Positions 48,915 through 58,768 of a DNA stretch of 64,000 nucleotides are shown here, one piece after another. Location: the NCBI RefSeq assembly GCF_023631325.1, contig NZ_JALQDG010000003.1, positions 496,001-560,000 on the forward strand. Direction: 5' to 3'. This stretch comes from Caballeronia sp. INDeC2. Its GTDB lineage: Bacteria; Pseudomonadota; Gammaproteobacteria; Burkholderiales; Burkholderiaceae. Every line of letters starts with the position of its first letter. The stretch's first letter is position 1. The notes under the pieces were generated by a model. The model worked only from the letters and a program-made list of their open reading frames with translations, searched no databases and was not told the origin of the DNA. The translations under genes and the position numbers were made by a program.

Positions 48915-49529
48915 TTAGAATGCGACGCGCGCCACGCGCAAGAGTGCTGCTGTTTCGAAAAGGGGCAAACCCATGATACCCGAATAGGACCCGTCGATTC
49001 GCTCGATGAACTCCGCCGCGCGTCCCTGTATGCCGTACGCGCCCGCCTTGCCGAGCGGCTCGCCCGACGCGGCGTAGCGCTGCAGCGCAGCACGGTCGGC
49101 GCGCGCGAAGCGCACCGTCGAGCGCGAGAGCGCGGGTTCGAGCAGCGCGCCATCGGCATCGACGACGGCGAGCGCCGTCAGCACTTCATGCTCGCGGCCC
49201 GCGAGGCGTTCGAGCATCGCGACGGCGTCTTCTTCGTGAAGCGGCTTGCCGAGAATCAGGCCGTCGATGGTCACGGTCGTATCGGCGACGAGAATCGGCG
49301 CGAGCGCATAGCCGCCCGCGACGAGCCGCGCGCGCGCCGCGTGCGCCTTCAGCGCGCAGACGCGCGCGACGTACGCATCGGCGGATTCGCCCTGCAGCTC
49401 GGCTTCGAGCGCTTCGGCGTCTTCATCGGGACGGGGAAGAAGGAGTTCGTACTGCACGCCGAGCTGACGCAGCAGCTCCTGACGGCGCGGGCTTTGAGAC
49501 GCGAGATAAACGAAGCGATGAGTCGGCAT
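48915..49529 (-). CDS. maf: Maf family nucleoside triphosphate pyrophosphatase
   Basis: This 204-residue house-cleaning NTPase likely hydrolyses dTTP/UTP or modified nucleotides. It has [15 protein letters not shown] (binding loop), [16 protein letters not shown] with catalytic Asp, [10 protein letters not shown], and [30 protein letters not shown]. The AYGIQG segment resembles the MafA/YhdE subgroup. It sits between rlmH (54-base gap) and rng (7-base gap). Confidence 0.93.
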   Translation of the reverse strand: MPTHRFVYLASQSPRRQELLRQLGVQYELLLPRPDEDAEALEAELQGESADAYVARVCALKAHAARARLVAGGYALAPILVADTTVTIDGLILGKPLHEEDAVAMLERLAGREHEVLTALAVVDADGALLEPALSRSTVRFARADRAALQRYAASGEPLGKAGAYGIQGRAAEFIERIDGSYSGIMGLPLFETAALLRVARVAF

Positions 49530-49583
49530 CTTGAAGTCGGGTTCGAATGGCGCGCGGGCATTCGATCCGACATCGAAAAAGCC

Positions 49584-50054
49584 TCACGCGCGATGGTAGG
49601 GATGATTCTGCGTGATGCTCCACGCGCGGTAAAGCTGTTCGGCGAGCAGCACGCGCACCATGCCATGCGGCAGCGTGAGGCTCGACACGCGCAGCATCAG
49701 TTCGGCGCGCGCCTTCACGGCCGGGTCGAGCCCGTCCGCGCCGCCGATCACGAACGCGACATCGCGCCCGTCCTGCTGCCAGCCGGGCAGGGCGTTCGCG
49801 AGTTGCATCGTGGTCCAGTCGCGGCCGCGTTCGTCGAGTGCGACGACGCGCGCGTTCTTCGGCAAAGCCGCTTCGATACGCTGCTTCTCGGCCGCCATCA
49901 CGCTCTCGGCGTTGCGTCCCGACGAGCGCTGCTCGGGCTTGATTTCTTTCAGCTCGATGCGCAGTTCGGGCGGCATGCGCTTCGCGTATTCGTCGAAGCC
50001 ATTCGTGATCCAGTCGGGCATCTTGTGTCCGACGGCGAGGATGACCAGCTTCAT
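49584..50054 (-). CDS. rlmH: 23S rRNA (pseudouridine1915-N3)-methyltransferase RlmH
   Basis: This 156-residue SPOUT methyltransferase modifies the 23S rRNA position 1915 in the assembled ribosome. The trefoil-knot SAM region is [14 protein letters not shown]. The C-terminal [28 protein letters not shown] is nearly invariant in the family. Length matches the E. coli protein (155). It is 14 bases downstream of rsfS, an adjacency conserved in many bacteria. Confidence 0.97.
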   Translation of the reverse strand: MKLVILAVGHKMPDWITNGFDEYAKRMPPELRIELKEIKPEQRSSGRNAESVMAAEKQRIEAALPKNARVVALDERGRDWTTMQLANALPGWQQDGRDVAFVIGGADGLDPAVKARAELMLRVSSLTLPHGMVRVLLAEQLYRAWSITQNHPYHRA

Positions 50055-50068
50055 CGAATGAAGCGGCT

Positions 50069-50521
50069 TCAGTGCTTGCGCGTGGTCTTGCGCGCGGGAC
50101 GTTTGGCCGCGGGCGCGGCGTCTTCGTCGTCCTCGTCTTCGTCGGCGGTCACGTTCGCGCCGCCGAACATGTTCGGCGTTTGCAGCTTCACGCGCACGGG
50201 CTTGTCGCCCCAGACTTCCTCGAGGTTGTAGTACTGGCGCAGCGCGGGTTGCAGGATGTGGACGACCGCGTCGCCGCAATCGACCAGCACCCATTCGCCG
50301 ATCTCTTCGCCTTCCGTGGAGATGATGTCGCCGCCGGCTTCCTTGACCTTCTCGCGCACGCTGTTGGCGAGCGCCTTGGTCTGCCGGTTCGACGTGCCGC
50401 TCGCCACGACCACGCGGTCGAACAGCGACGTCAGATGGGTCGTGTTGAACACCTTGATGTCTTGCGCCTTGACGTCTTCGAGACCGTCGATGATCGCGCG
50501 TTGAAGCTTCTGAAGTTCCAT
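50069..50521 (-). CDS. rsfS: Ribosome silencing factor RsfS
   Basis: This 150-residue protein binds uL14 on the large subunit and blocks subunit joining in starvation. The core is [42 protein letters not shown], then [11 protein letters not shown] and [32 protein letters not shown]-terminal acidic-then-basic tail ([23 protein letters not shown] region) is an extension relative to the 105-residue E. coli RsfS. It begins two bases after the nadD stop. Confidence 0.95.
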   Translation of the reverse strand: MELQKLQRAIIDGLEDVKAQDIKVFNTTHLTSLFDRVVVASGTSNRQTKALANSVREKVKEAGGDIISTEGEEIGEWVLVDCGDAVVHILQPALRQYYNLEEVWGDKPVRVKLQTPNMFGGANVTADEDEDDEDAAPAAKRPARKTTRKH

Positions 50522-50523
50522 AT

Positions 50524-51225
50524 TTACCGTGTCTGGTACAGGTGATGTTGAACAATATAGTCCCATACAGCCGATGGGACCTGATCGCGTGCATCCGCGC
50601 GGGCGCCGTGTTCGTCTGTCATCGTGCGCGCTTCCTCGCGGATCGCCGTGGCGGATACGTCGAGTAGAAGCGTTTCGTCGATGAGCACGTGCCCGTGCGG
50701 GCTCGCTTGCAGTGTTTCGGGCGATGCGGCGCGCTGTCCGACTTGCGCGGCGACCACGGCGGGCAGCGTCGAGACATCGAAGCCCGGGCGGGTTTCCACG
50801 CAGATGTGCGCGTAGTCGAAGAGCCGCATCCATTGATGCCACGAGTCGAGCTTGACGAGCTGATCCGCGCCCATCAGCAACGAAAGCGATGCGTCCGCGC
50901 CTTCGCGCTCGCGCCAGCGCGCGAGCGTGTCGACGGTATAGGTGTCGCCCTGGCGATCGATTTCATCGGTTGCGACGATGACCTGCACGCCGTCGAGCAC
51001 GAGCGATGCCGCCGCCGCGCGCGTCATCGCCAGCCGATGTTCCGGCGCCGATACGCCCGCTTTCTGCCACGGCTGACCGGCGGGCAGCAGCACGAGCTCG
51101 GTCAGTCGCAGCAATTCGACGAAGCGCCGCGCGAGCGCGAGATGCCCGTTGTGGATCGGATCGAAGGTGCCGCCGAATATGCCGACGCGCTTGGCGCTCG
51201 ACGCGCTCACGGTTGCGGCTTGCAT
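50524..51225 (-). CDS. nadD: Nicotinate-nucleotide adenylyltransferase NadD
   Basis: This 233-residue enzyme makes deamido-NAD from nicotinate mononucleotide and ATP. It has the nucleotidyltransferase motif [39 protein letters not shown], and the C-terminal SATAIRE version of the ISSTxIR motif. The start ATG at 51225 shares one base with the hemF stop (TGATG). An ATG nine bases earlier (51234) is also in frame. Confidence 0.94.
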   Translation of the reverse strand: MQAATVSASSAKRVGIFGGTFDPIHNGHLALARRFVELLRLTELVLLPAGQPWQKAGVSAPEHRLAMTRAAAASLVLDGVQVIVATDEIDRQGDTYTVDTLARWREREGADASLSLLMGADQLVKLDSWHQWMRLFDYAHICVETRPGFDVSTLPAVVAAQVGQRAASPETLQASPHGHVLIDETLLLDVSATAIREEARTMTDEHGARADARDQVPSAVWDYIVQHHLYQTR

Positions 51226-52184
51226 CACAGCCATTCCCGCCGCACCAGAAAATCTTCGTACAGCCGCGCTTCCGGCGTGCCGGGCTCGGGTTTCCAGTCG
51301 TAGCGCCAGTTCGCGACGGGCGGCATCGACATCAGGATCGATTCGGTGCGTCCGCCGCTTTGCAGGCCGAAGTGCGTGCCGCGGTCGAACACGAGATTGA
51401 ATTCGACGTAGCGCCCGCGACGGTACGCCTGGAACTCGCGCTCGCGCTCGGAATACGGCGTGTCGCGGCGGCGCTCGATGACCGGCAGATACGCTTTCAG
51501 AAACGCATCGCCGACGCTTTGCATCATCGCGAACGATTTCTCGAAGCCGGGCTCCGAGAAATCGTCGAAGAAAATGCCGCCGATGCCGCGCTGCTCGTCG
51601 CGGTGCTTCAGATAGAAGTACTCGTCGCACCACGTCTTGAAGCGCGGATACAAGTCCGCGCCGAACGGATCGAGCGCGTCGCGGCAGACTTGGTGAAAAT
51701 GCCGCGCGTCTTCCTCGTAGCCGTAGATCGGCGTGAGATCCATGCCGCCGCCGAACCAGAAGATGGGCGCTTCGCCGGCTTTCGTCGCGGTGAGCATGCG
51801 CACGTTCATGTGCACGGTGGGGCAGTGTGGATTGCGCGGATGCATCACGAGCGAGACGCCGAGCGCCTCGAAGCCGCGTCCCGCGAGCTGCGGACGCGCC
51901 GCGCTTGCGGAGGGCGGCAGCGCGTCGCCCTGCACGTCGGAAAAGCCGATGCCTCCGCGCTCGAAGAACCCGCCGCCTTCCAGGATGCGCGTGACGCCGC
52001 CGCCACGCAGATGTGCGCCGGGCTCGCGGGTCCACGCATCGGTGCCGAAGGCGGTGCCGTCGAAGGCGCCGAGGGCATCGGCGATGCGCGTCTGCAGGCC
52101 CGTCAGATAGTCGCGGACGGCCCCGATATCGTGGGCTGCGTCGTGTTCTTTGCGTTGTTCCGCGCTGCGGTTCGGTTCACTCAT
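51225..52184 (-). CDS. hemF: Oxygen-dependent coproporphyrinogen-III oxidase
   Basis: This 319-residue enzyme converts coproporphyrinogen III to protoporphyrinogen IX in haem synthesis using oxygen. Family landmarks are [75 protein letters not shown] and [33 protein letters not shown]. It is the first gene of the hemF-nadD-rsfS-rlmH-maf-rng run, with spacings of -1, 2, 14, 54 and 7 bases. A terminator separates it from purD. Confidence 0.97.
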   Translation of the reverse strand: MSEPNRSAEQRKEHDAAHDIGAVRDYLTGLQTRIADALGAFDGTAFGTDAWTREPGAHLRGGGVTRILEGGGFFERGGIGFSDVQGDALPPSASAARPQLAGRGFEALGVSLVMHPRNPHCPTVHMNVRMLTATKAGEAPIFWFGGGMDLTPIYGYEEDARHFHQVCRDALDPFGADLYPRFKTWCDEYFYLKHRDEQRGIGGIFFDDFSEPGFEKSFAMMQSVGDAFLKAYLPVIERRRDTPYSEREREFQAYRRGRYVEFNLVFDRGTHFGLQSGGRTESILMSMPPVANWRYDWKPEPGTPEARLYEDFLVRREWL

Positions 52185-52249
52185 CGATTGCTGCGTGCGC
52201 CCGTGGGCGGCCAAGAAAGGGCGGGGGTAAACCCTTCGCCTCGAAACTC

Positions 52250-52287
52250 TCAAAAGCGCGCTGCCGGACACGAGGTCCGGCAGCGCG
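52250..52287 (-). terminator. Terminator of purD
   Basis: A 13-bp inverted repeat (52257-52269 with 52275-52287) around a 5-base loop. On the minus strand it is followed by CTTTTG. Confidence 0.8.
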
Positions 52288-52322
52288 TTGATTCGTGCGG
52301 CAAAAGCCGCGCCATGACATCT

Positions 52323-53624
52323 TCAGTGCTTGTCCGCGGGCTTCTCCGCCGACTGCTTGCGGTTCACCGCCCGATAGCCGATGTCCCGGCGATACTGCAT
52401 GCCGTCGAAGGAAATCTGGTTGACTGTATCGTAGACCACGGATTGCGCGCCGCGCACGGAATCCGCCAGACCGACGACACACAGCACGCGGCCGCCCGAG
52501 GTCGTGAGCTTGCCGTCGGTGAGCGTCGTGCCCGCGTGGAAAGTGACGGAGTTATCGGTTTCCGCCGGAATGCCGCTGATGCGGTCTCCCTTGCGCGGCG
52601 TCTCCGGATAGTTGTGCGCCGCGAGGACGACGCCGAGCGCCGTGCGGCGGTCCCAGTCGAGATCGACGGTATCGAGCTTGCCGTCGATCGCCATTTCCAC
52701 GACTTTCGAGAAGTCGCCCTTCAGGCGCGCCATGATCGGCTGCGTCTCAGGATCGCCCATGCGGCAGTTGAATTCGAGCGTCTTCGGATTGCCGTTCGCG
52801 TCGATCATCAGGCCGGCGTACAGGAAGCCCGTGAAGCGGATGCCTTCGCTTTCCATGCCGCGCACCGTCGGCTGGATGATTTCGCGCATCACGCGCGCGT
52901 GCAGTTGCGGCGTGACGATCGGCGCGGGCGAGTACGCGCCCATGCCGCCCGTGTTCGGGCCCTTGTCGCCGTCGAGCAGGCGCTTATGGTCCTGACTCGA
53001 CGCGAGCGCCAGCACGTGCTTGCCGTCCACCATGACGATGAAGCTCGCTTCCTCGCCCGCGAGAAACTCCTCGATCACGACGCGCGCGCCCGCATCGCCG
53101 AGCCTGTTGTCGGCGAGCATCGAATCGACGGCGGCGTGCGCTTCTTCAAGCGTCATCGCGACGACGACGCCCTTGCCGGCTGCCAGCCCGTCGGCCTTGA
53201 CGACGATCGGCGCGCCTTTCGCGTCGATGTAGGCGTGCGCGGCCGCGGCGTCGGAGAAAGTTTCGTATTCGGCCGTCGGAATGTTGTGGCGCTTCATGAA
53301 CGCCTTCGCGAAGTCCTTCGAGCTTTCGAGCTGCGCGGCTTCCCTGGTCGGTCCGAAGATTTTCAGGCCGCGCGAGCGGAACACGTTGACGATGCCCGCG
53401 GCGAGCGGCTGCTCCGGCCCGACGAGCGTGAACGCGACATGCTCTTTCTCGACGAAATCGGCGAGTTCCGCCGGGTCCGTGATGTCGACGTTGCGCAGAC
53501 GCTCGTCCTGCGCGGTGCCGCCGTTGCCCGGCGCCACATAGACGATCTGCACGCGCGGCGATTGCGCGAGCTTCCAGGCCAGCGCATGTTCGCGGCCGCC
53601 GGAACCGACGACGAGTAACTTCAT
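52323..53624 (-). CDS. purD: Phosphoribosylamine--glycine ligase PurD
   Basis: This 433-residue ATP-grasp enzyme joins glycine to phosphoribosylamine in purine synthesis. It starts MKLLVVGSGGREHALAWKL. It has VGPEQPLAAGIVN, VVKADGLAAGKGVVVAMTLEEA, ASSQDHKRLLDGDKGPNTGGMGAYSP and VLEFNCRMGDPETQ-type segment TLEFNCRMGDPETQPIM. It ends with an extra tail after SVVYDTVNQISFDGMQYRRDIGY. A terminator follows, so it is separate from the downstream hemF operon. Confidence 0.97.
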   Translation of the reverse strand: MKLLVVGSGGREHALAWKLAQSPRVQIVYVAPGNGGTAQDERLRNVDITDPAELADFVEKEHVAFTLVGPEQPLAAGIVNVFRSRGLKIFGPTREAAQLESSKDFAKAFMKRHNIPTAEYETFSDAAAAHAYIDAKGAPIVVKADGLAAGKGVVVAMTLEEAHAAVDSMLADNRLGDAGARVVIEEFLAGEEASFIVMVDGKHVLALASSQDHKRLLDGDKGPNTGGMGAYSPAPIVTPQLHARVMREIIQPTVRGMESEGIRFTGFLYAGLMIDANGNPKTLEFNCRMGDPETQPIMARLKGDFSKVVEMAIDGKLDTVDLDWDRRTALGVVLAAHNYPETPRKGDRISGIPAETDNSVTFHAGTTLTDGKLTTSGGRVLCVVGLADSVRGAQSVVYDTVNQISFDGMQYRRDIGYRAVNRKQSAEKPADKH

Positions 53625-53883
53625 TTGAATCCCCGAAATCCTGACAAAAAGCGGCTTGAGAAAAGCGGCGGGCGCATGGCCACCGAGTTGCGCGTTATGA
53701 CGGCCGTCAAAACGTCGCGAAGGCGGCTCGCGCTGACATCGGCTGCGTCACGCGCCTTCCAGTGGCGATGCGGCGCCGCGAAGAAACGCGCGGCGCTGCT
53801 CCGGCATGCGAGCCGAAGCGAAAGATGTTCCACGCGAGGGCGGGGCGGCTCACGTTGCGCCGCGCCCTGTGCGATCCGAAGCT

Positions 53884-54612
53884 TTAGTCTTCGTTGATCG
53901 CGGCGTTTGTATGGACTTCCTGCACGTCGTCGAGATTTTCGAGCGCGTCGAGCAGTTTTTGCATCTTCACTGCGTCGTCGCCGCTGAATTCGACTTCCGT
54001 CTGCGGTTTCATCGTCACTTCGGCGAGTTCGGCCTTGAAGCCCGCGGCTTCGAGCGCGTCCTTCACCTTTTGAAAGTCGTTCGGCGGGCAGACCACTTCG
54101 ATGCTGCCGTCCTCGTTCGTCACGACGTCGTCCGCCCCGGCTTCGAGCGCGGCGTCCATGAGCTTGTCTTCCGGGGTGCCGGGCGCGAACAGGAACTGGC
54201 CGACGTGATCGAACATGAACGACACCGAGCCGTCCGTGCCCATGTTGCCGCCGAACTTCGAGAATGCGTGGCGCACCTCCGCGACGGTGCGTGTGCGGTT
54301 GTCCGTCATCGTGTCGACGATGATCGCCGCGCCGCCGATGCCGTAGCCTTCGTAACGGATTTCTTCGTAGTTCGCGCCATCGACGCCGCCGACGCCGCGC
54401 TGGATCGCGCGGTTGATGTTGTCCTTGGGCATGTTGGCGTCGTAGGCCTTGTCGACGGCGAGACGCAGGCGCGGGTTCGAATCGACCTCGCCGCCGCCCA
54501 TGCGCGCCGCGACCTGGATTTCCTTGATGAGGCGCGTCCAGACCTTGCCCTTCTTCGCGTCGGCCGCGGCTTTCTTATGCTTGATGTTGGCCCATTTCGA
54601 ATGACCCGCCAT
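53884..54612 (-). CDS. yebC: YebC/PmpR family protein
   Basis: This 242-residue TACO1-family protein has the invariant [23 protein letters not shown] start. [65 protein letters not shown] and [11 protein letters not shown] follow. The family was first treated as a transcriptional regulator and is now linked to relief of ribosome stalling. It lies 259 bases upstream of purD, a gap without any gene, and a promoter is visible before it. Confidence 0.96.
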   Translation of the reverse strand: MAGHSKWANIKHKKAAADAKKGKVWTRLIKEIQVAARMGGGEVDSNPRLRLAVDKAYDANMPKDNINRAIQRGVGGVDGANYEEIRYEGYGIGGAAIIVDTMTDNRTRTVAEVRHAFSKFGGNMGTDGSVSFMFDHVGQFLFAPGTPEDKLMDAALEAGADDVVTNEDGSIEVVCPPNDFQKVKDALEAAGFKAELAEVTMKPQTEVEFSGDDAVKMQKLLDALENLDDVQEVHTNAAINED

Positions 54613-54949
54613 TACGTTTCTCCGTCGCGCGCGGGCGTCTAGCCGTGCGCCTAGTGTGCTGTCGTGCTTTGTGATGCCGAATGTGTCTGCCCGCGCCGCG
54701 CTCGTGCAACGGCGGCCAGTTCGCTCGCGGATCGTCCGATCCGGCGTAACCATGTAGGAACAGACCGAAATTTTAGCATGGCGGCGCGCGCTCCCAGAAC
54801 CGCTGCGCGCCGGCCGAAACGGGAAAAATGATGCAAACCGCGTGAAATTTCGGCGAATCGCGGCGAAATCGGGCAAAGGCGGCCGCAAACGCAAACCGCC
54901 GCGCAAGGGCGCGGCGGTCGAACGCGAAAACGCGCAATGAAGCGGATGC
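54613..54949. promoter_or_regulatory. yebC promoter and upp terminator region
   Basis: On the minus strand, TTCTGG (54794-54799) and TAAAAT (54770-54775) spaced 18 bases form a plausible yebC promoter, with a leader of about 150 bases. No gene is seen in this 337-base spacer. The upp terminator lies at its right end. Confidence 0.5.
54888..54918 (-). terminator. Terminator of upp
   Basis: A 10-bp perfect stem (54895-54904 with 54909-54918) with a 4-base loop. On the minus strand it is followed by a T-rich stretch (ttgcgttt). Confidence 0.65.
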
Positions 54950-55603
54950 TCAGTTCTTCGTGCCGAACAGGCGGTCGCCCGCGTCGCCGAGACCCGGAAC
55001 GATGTACGCATGCTCGTTCAGATGCGAATCGAGCGACGCGACGTAGAGCTTCACGTCCGGATGTGCGTCCCGGAACACCTTGACGCCTTCCGGCGCGGCC
55101 ACCAGCGCGACGAACACGATGTTCTCGCTCAGCACGTTGCGGCGCTTCATCACGTCGACGGCGTGCACCGCCGAGTAACCGGTCGCGACCATCGGATCGC
55201 ACAGGATGAAGACGCGCTCCTCGAGATCGGGCGGCAGCCGCACGAGATACTCCACCGGGCGGTGATCCTCCGCCCGATACACGCCGATATGCCCGACGCG
55301 CGCCGACGGCACCAGATCCAGCAGACCGTCCGACATGCCGATGCCCGCCCGCAGCACCGGCACGATCGCGAGCTTCTTGCCGGCGATCACGGGCGCATCG
55401 ATCTCGACGAGCGGCGTTTCCACGCGCTTGGTCGTGAGCGGCAGATTGCGCGTGATTTCGTAGCCCATCAGCAGCGTGATTTCCCGCAGCAGCTCGCGGA
55501 ACGTGCGCGTCGACGTGTCCTTGTCGCGCATGTGGGTGAGCTTGTGCTGGATCAGCGGGTGATCGAGGATGAAGAGATTGGGGAAGCGGCTGTCTTGTTT
55601 CAT
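54950..55603 (-). CDS. upp: Uracil phosphoribosyltransferase
   Basis: This 217-residue salvage enzyme makes UMP from uracil and PRPP. It has [22 protein letters not shown] at the N terminus, [18 protein letters not shown], the PRPP loop [18 protein letters not shown], and the uracil loop [20 protein letters not shown] at the C terminus. The ATG at 55603 gives the normal N terminus; frame upstream is not conserved. It stands alone and is divergent from the SDR gene. Confidence 0.97.
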   Translation of the reverse strand: MKQDSRFPNLFILDHPLIQHKLTHMRDKDTSTRTFRELLREITLLMGYEITRNLPLTTKRVETPLVEIDAPVIAGKKLAIVPVLRAGIGMSDGLLDLVPSARVGHIGVYRAEDHRPVEYLVRLPPDLEERVFILCDPMVATGYSAVHAVDVMKRRNVLSENIVFVALVAAPEGVKVFRDAHPDVKLYVASLDSHLNEHAYIVPGLGDAGDRLFGTKN

Positions 55604-55844
55604 GGGTCTCGCGCGCGCTGCGCGTCCTGCTCGTGTGATGTTCTGCCTTCGACGCTCGGGGAGCGACAGTGGCGACAGTTTACCCAAAAGCCCGTCCGCA
55701 CCTAAGAAGAATCGCGCGCTCAAGTCCGCGGCACCGCCGACGTTGCCGCCCCGATTCTTCTAGAATTGCGCGAGAGACATGAGACCCGCGTGCGCCGCGA
55801 CGCGCATGCTCGACCAACGCATAAACGAAACTGGAGGATCGACG

Positions 55845-56624
55845 ATGGATATGGGAATCGCGGGCCGCACCGCGCTGGTGTGCGCGGCGAGCAAGGGTTT
55901 GGGACGTGGCTGCGCCGAAGCGCTCGCCGCCGAGGGCGTGAATCTCGTCATCACCGCGCGCACGGCGGAAACGCTCGAAGCGACGGCCGCGCACATCCGT
56001 GCGCAATACGGCGTCACCGTGACGACGGTCGCGGGCGACATCACGACGCCCGAAGGCCACGCCGCCGCGCTCGCCGCGTGCCCCGCGCCGGACATTCTGG
56101 TGAACAACGCGGGCGGCCCGCCGCCGGGCGACTTCCGCACCTTCACGCACGACATGTGGATCAAGGCGCTGGAAGGCAACATGCTGACGCCGATCGAGCT
56201 GATCAAGGCGACCATCGACGGGATGATCGAGCGCGGCTTCGGTCGCATCGTGAATATCACGAGTTCGTCGGTGAAGGCGCCGATCGATGTGCTCGGCCTG
56301 TCCAACGGCGCGCGTTCGGGGCTTACGGGCTTCGTCGCGGGCGTCGCGCGCAAGGTCGCTTCGACCGGCGTCACGATCAACAATCTGCTGCCGGGCACGT
56401 TCGACACCGACCGCATCGCCGTGACGATGGAAGCGCAAGCAAAGGCCCAGAACATTTCGATCGACGAAATGCGCGCGCGCCGTGCGCAAAGTCTGCCGGC
56501 GGGACGGTTCGGCACGTCGGAAGAATTCGGCAAAGCGTGCGCGTTTCTGTGCAGCGTGCACGCGGGCTACATCACCGGTCAGAACCTGCTGATCGACGGC
56601 GGCGCGTACCCCGGCACGTACTGA
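55845..56624 (+). CDS. SDR family protein with altered catalytic motif
   Basis: This 259-residue Rossmann-fold protein has [17 protein letters not shown] (SDR dinucleotide loop), [11 protein letters not shown], the catalytic Ser region [16 protein letters not shown] and a C terminus [19 protein letters not shown]. Where classical SDRs have YxxxK, it reads SNGAR ([17 protein letters not shown]), so Tyr is replaced by Ser and Lys by Arg. It may therefore not be a standard oxidoreductase. The ATG at 55845 follows a GGAGG site. Fourteen bases later comes mgsA. Confidence 0.87.
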   Translation: MDMGIAGRTALVCAASKGLGRGCAEALAAEGVNLVITARTAETLEATAAHIRAQYGVTVTTVAGDITTPEGHAAALAACPAPDILVNNAGGPPPGDFRTFTHDMWIKALEGNMLTPIELIKATIDGMIERGFGRIVNITSSSVKAPIDVLGLSNGARSGLTGFVAGVARKVASTGVTINNLLPGTFDTDRIAVTMEAQAKAQNISIDEMRARRAQSLPAGRFGTSEEFGKACAFLCSVHAGYITGQNLLIDGGAYPGTY

Positions 56625-56638
56625 TCGAGGACACGGAT

Positions 56639-57025
56639 ATGACCACACGCGTCGCGCTGATCGCGCACGACATGAAGAAGGACGACATCGTCCAGCTCGC
56701 GGGCGAATTCGTCGATACGCTCGCGCAATGCAATCTCGTCGCGACGGGCACGACCGGCGGACGCATCGCGGCGGCGCACGGGCTGGAAGTGGAGCGCAAG
56801 CTCTCCGGCCCGCACGGCGGCGACTTGCAGATCGGGGCGGAACTGGCGGAAGGCCGCGTGAATATCGTGATCTTCCTGCGAGACCCGATGACCCCGCAGC
56901 CGCACGAGCCGGACATCAATGCGCTCGTGCGCGCTTGCGACGTGCACAACGTGCCGTGCGCGACCAACATCGCGACGGCGCGCATGATTCTCGACGACTT
57001 GCGCCTGCGTTTTGCGCGGGCCTGA
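56639..57025 (+). CDS. mgsA: Methylglyoxal synthase
   Basis: This 128-residue enzyme turns dihydroxyacetone phosphate into methylglyoxal, an overflow bypass of glycolysis. Landmarks are [45 protein letters not shown] with the catalytic Asp, and [15 protein letters not shown]...[13 protein letters not shown]. Compared with E. coli MgsA (152 residues) it is shorter by the C-terminal tail. The start at 56639 follows a GAGG site eight bases before. It is 14 bases after the SDR gene and 24 before the quinone oxidoreductase. Confidence 0.94.
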   Translation: MTTRVALIAHDMKKDDIVQLAGEFVDTLAQCNLVATGTTGGRIAAAHGLEVERKLSGPHGGDLQIGAELAEGRVNIVIFLRDPMTPQPHEPDINALVRACDVHNVPCATNIATARMILDDLRLRFARA

Positions 57026-57049
57026 CGAACCGATGGAGACGATGAAGCG

Positions 57050-58024
57050 ATGACCAAGGCAATCCGATTCGACAAGGCAGGCGGCCCGGAAGTCATGAAG
57101 TGGGTCGACGTGGACGTGGGCGCGCCGGGCAAGGGCGAGATCCGCGTGAAGCATCATGCGGTGGGGCTGAATTTCATCGACGTGTACTTTCGCACCGGTC
57201 TCTATCCGATGCCGCTGCCCGGCGGCCTGGGCATGGAAGCCGCCGGCGAGGTGACGGCGGTGGGCGAGGGCGTCACGCAATTCAAGCCGGGCGATCGCGT
57301 CGCGTATGCGTCGCGTCCGCCGGGCGCGTATGCGCAAGAGCGCGTGATGTCGGCGGATTTCGTCGTCAAGCTGCCCAATTCGATCGGCTATGAAGACGCC
57401 GCGTCGATCATGCTGCAAGGCCTGACCGCGCAATATCTGCTGCGGCGGACGTATCGCGTGAAAGCGGGCGATACCGTGCTGATCCACGCGGCGGCGGGCG
57501 GCGTCGGCATGCTCGCGTGCCAGTGGGCGAAGGCGCTCGGCGCGACGGTGATCGGCACCGTCGGCTCGGACGAGAAAGCCGAGCTCGCGAAGGCGCACGG
57601 CTGCGATTACCCGATCGTCTACACGCGCGAGAACTTCACGCAGCGCGTGCGCGAAATCACCAACGGCGCGGGCGTGCCGGTGGTCTACGATTCGATCGGC
57701 AAGGATACGTACATCGCGTCGCTCGATTGCCTCGCGCCGCTCGGCCTTTTCGTGAGCTTCGGCAATTCGTCGGGGCCGCTGCCGCCGATCGATTCGTCGG
57801 AGCTTGCGGGACGCGGCTCGCTGTACTTCACGCGGCCGACGCTCTTCAGCTACATCGCCAAACGCAGCGATCTCGATGCGATGGCGGCGGAGCTGTTCGA
57901 CGTCGTCTCGTCGGGCAAGGTGAAGACGAACGTGCGCCAGCGATACCCCTTGTCCGATGCGGCGCGCGCGCACGAAGACCTCGAAGCGCGCAAGACGACC
58001 GGCTCGACGATCCTTCTGCCCTGA
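57050..58024 (+). CDS. qor: NADPH:quinone oxidoreductase (zinc-free MDR family)
   Basis: This 324-residue medium-chain dehydrogenase/reductase has GLNFIDVYFRTGLYPMPLPG at the N terminus and PGGLGMEAAGEVTAVGEGV. The Rossmann loop is VLIHAAAGGVGMLACQWAKALG, then GATVIGTVGSDEK and VYDSIGKDTY. The sequence fits the Qor group, which reduces quinones using NADPH without zinc. It is the third gene of the SDR-mgsA-qor-kdpE run. Methylglyoxal and quinones are both reactive carbonyl threats, so a stress role is plausible. Confidence 0.92.
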   Translation: MTKAIRFDKAGGPEVMKWVDVDVGAPGKGEIRVKHHAVGLNFIDVYFRTGLYPMPLPGGLGMEAAGEVTAVGEGVTQFKPGDRVAYASRPPGAYAQERVMSADFVVKLPNSIGYEDAASIMLQGLTAQYLLRRTYRVKAGDTVLIHAAAGGVGMLACQWAKALGATVIGTVGSDEKAELAKAHGCDYPIVYTRENFTQRVREITNGAGVPVVYDSIGKDTYIASLDCLAPLGLFVSFGNSSGPLPPIDSSELAGRGSLYFTRPTLFSYIAKRSDLDAMAAELFDVVSSGKVKTNVRQRYPLSDAARAHEDLEARKTTGSTILLP

Positions 58025-58069
58025 GATGACGCGCGAGGGCGGTTCGTCACCATAACCACCAACTAGAAG

Positions 58070-58768
58070 ATGAGCGAGCCGTCCTTCACCGTCGTCCTGA
58101 TCGAGGACGAAAAGCAGATTCGCCGCTTCGTGCGCGTGTCGCTCGAAGCGCAGGGCATGTCGGTCCATGAGGCGGAAACGGGTCAGAAGGGTCTCGTCGA
58201 AGCCGCGACGCGCAAGCCCGATCTCGTGATCGTCGATCTCGGCTTGCCCGATACCGACGGCATCGACGTGATCCGCGAACTGCGCGGCTGGACGGAGTTG
58301 CCGATCATCGTGCTGTCGGCGCGCACGCAGGAAGAAGAGAAAGTGGCCGCGCTCGATGCCGGCGCCGACGACTACCTCACGAAGCCCTTCGGCGTCTCCG
58401 AACTGACGGCGCGGATTCGCGCGCATCTGCGGCGTCGCAATCAGGCGCAGGCGAGCGAGACGCCGGTCGTCGCGTTCGGCGATGTGAGCGTCGATCTCGC
58501 GTTGCGCCGCGTCGTGAAGAACGGCGAGAACGTGCATTTGACGCCGATCGAATACCGTCTGCTCTCGACGCTCGTGCGGCACGCGGGGCGCGTGTTGACG
58601 CATCGGCAATTGCTCGTGGAGGTGTGGGGGCCGTCGCATGTCGAGAGCCCGCATTACCTGCGCATCTACATGGCGCATCTGCGCCAGAAGCTCGAGCGCG
58701 ATCCCGCGCAGCCCGAGCATATCGTGACGGAAACGGGCGTCGGCTACCGGCTCGTCGGTGCGGCGTGA
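58070..58768 (+). CDS. kdpE: Response regulator KdpE
   Basis: This 232-residue OmpR/PhoB-type response regulator has a receiver domain with acidic residues E12/D13, phosphate-acceptor D56 (LVIVDLGLPD) and K105 (YLTKPFG). A C-terminal winged helix (HLTPIEYRLLSTLVRHAGRVLTHRQLLVEVWG, then RIYMAHLRQKLERDPAQPEHIVTETGVGYRL) follows. It matches KdpE, the potassium-responsive regulator of the Kdp ATPase. No kdpD or kdpFABC gene is in this window, so it is separated from its usual partners here. It overlaps the convergent gene by 25 bases. Confidence 0.9.
   Translation: MSEPSFTVVLIEDEKQIRRFVRVSLEAQGMSVHEAETGQKGLVEAATRKPDLVIVDLGLPDTDGIDVIRELRGWTELPIIVLSARTQEEEKVAALDAGADDYLTKPFGVSELTARIRAHLRRRNQAQASETPVVAFGDVSVDLALRRVVKNGENVHLTPIEYRLLSTLVRHAGRVLTHRQLLVEVWGPSHVESPHYLRIYMAHLRQKLERDPAQPEHIVTETGVGYRLVGAA

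Noticed and set aside
53625..53883. Open frame on the plus strand upstream of purD
   Set aside because: Arg-rich with no family match; the 259-base purD-yebC spacer appears to be only a control region.
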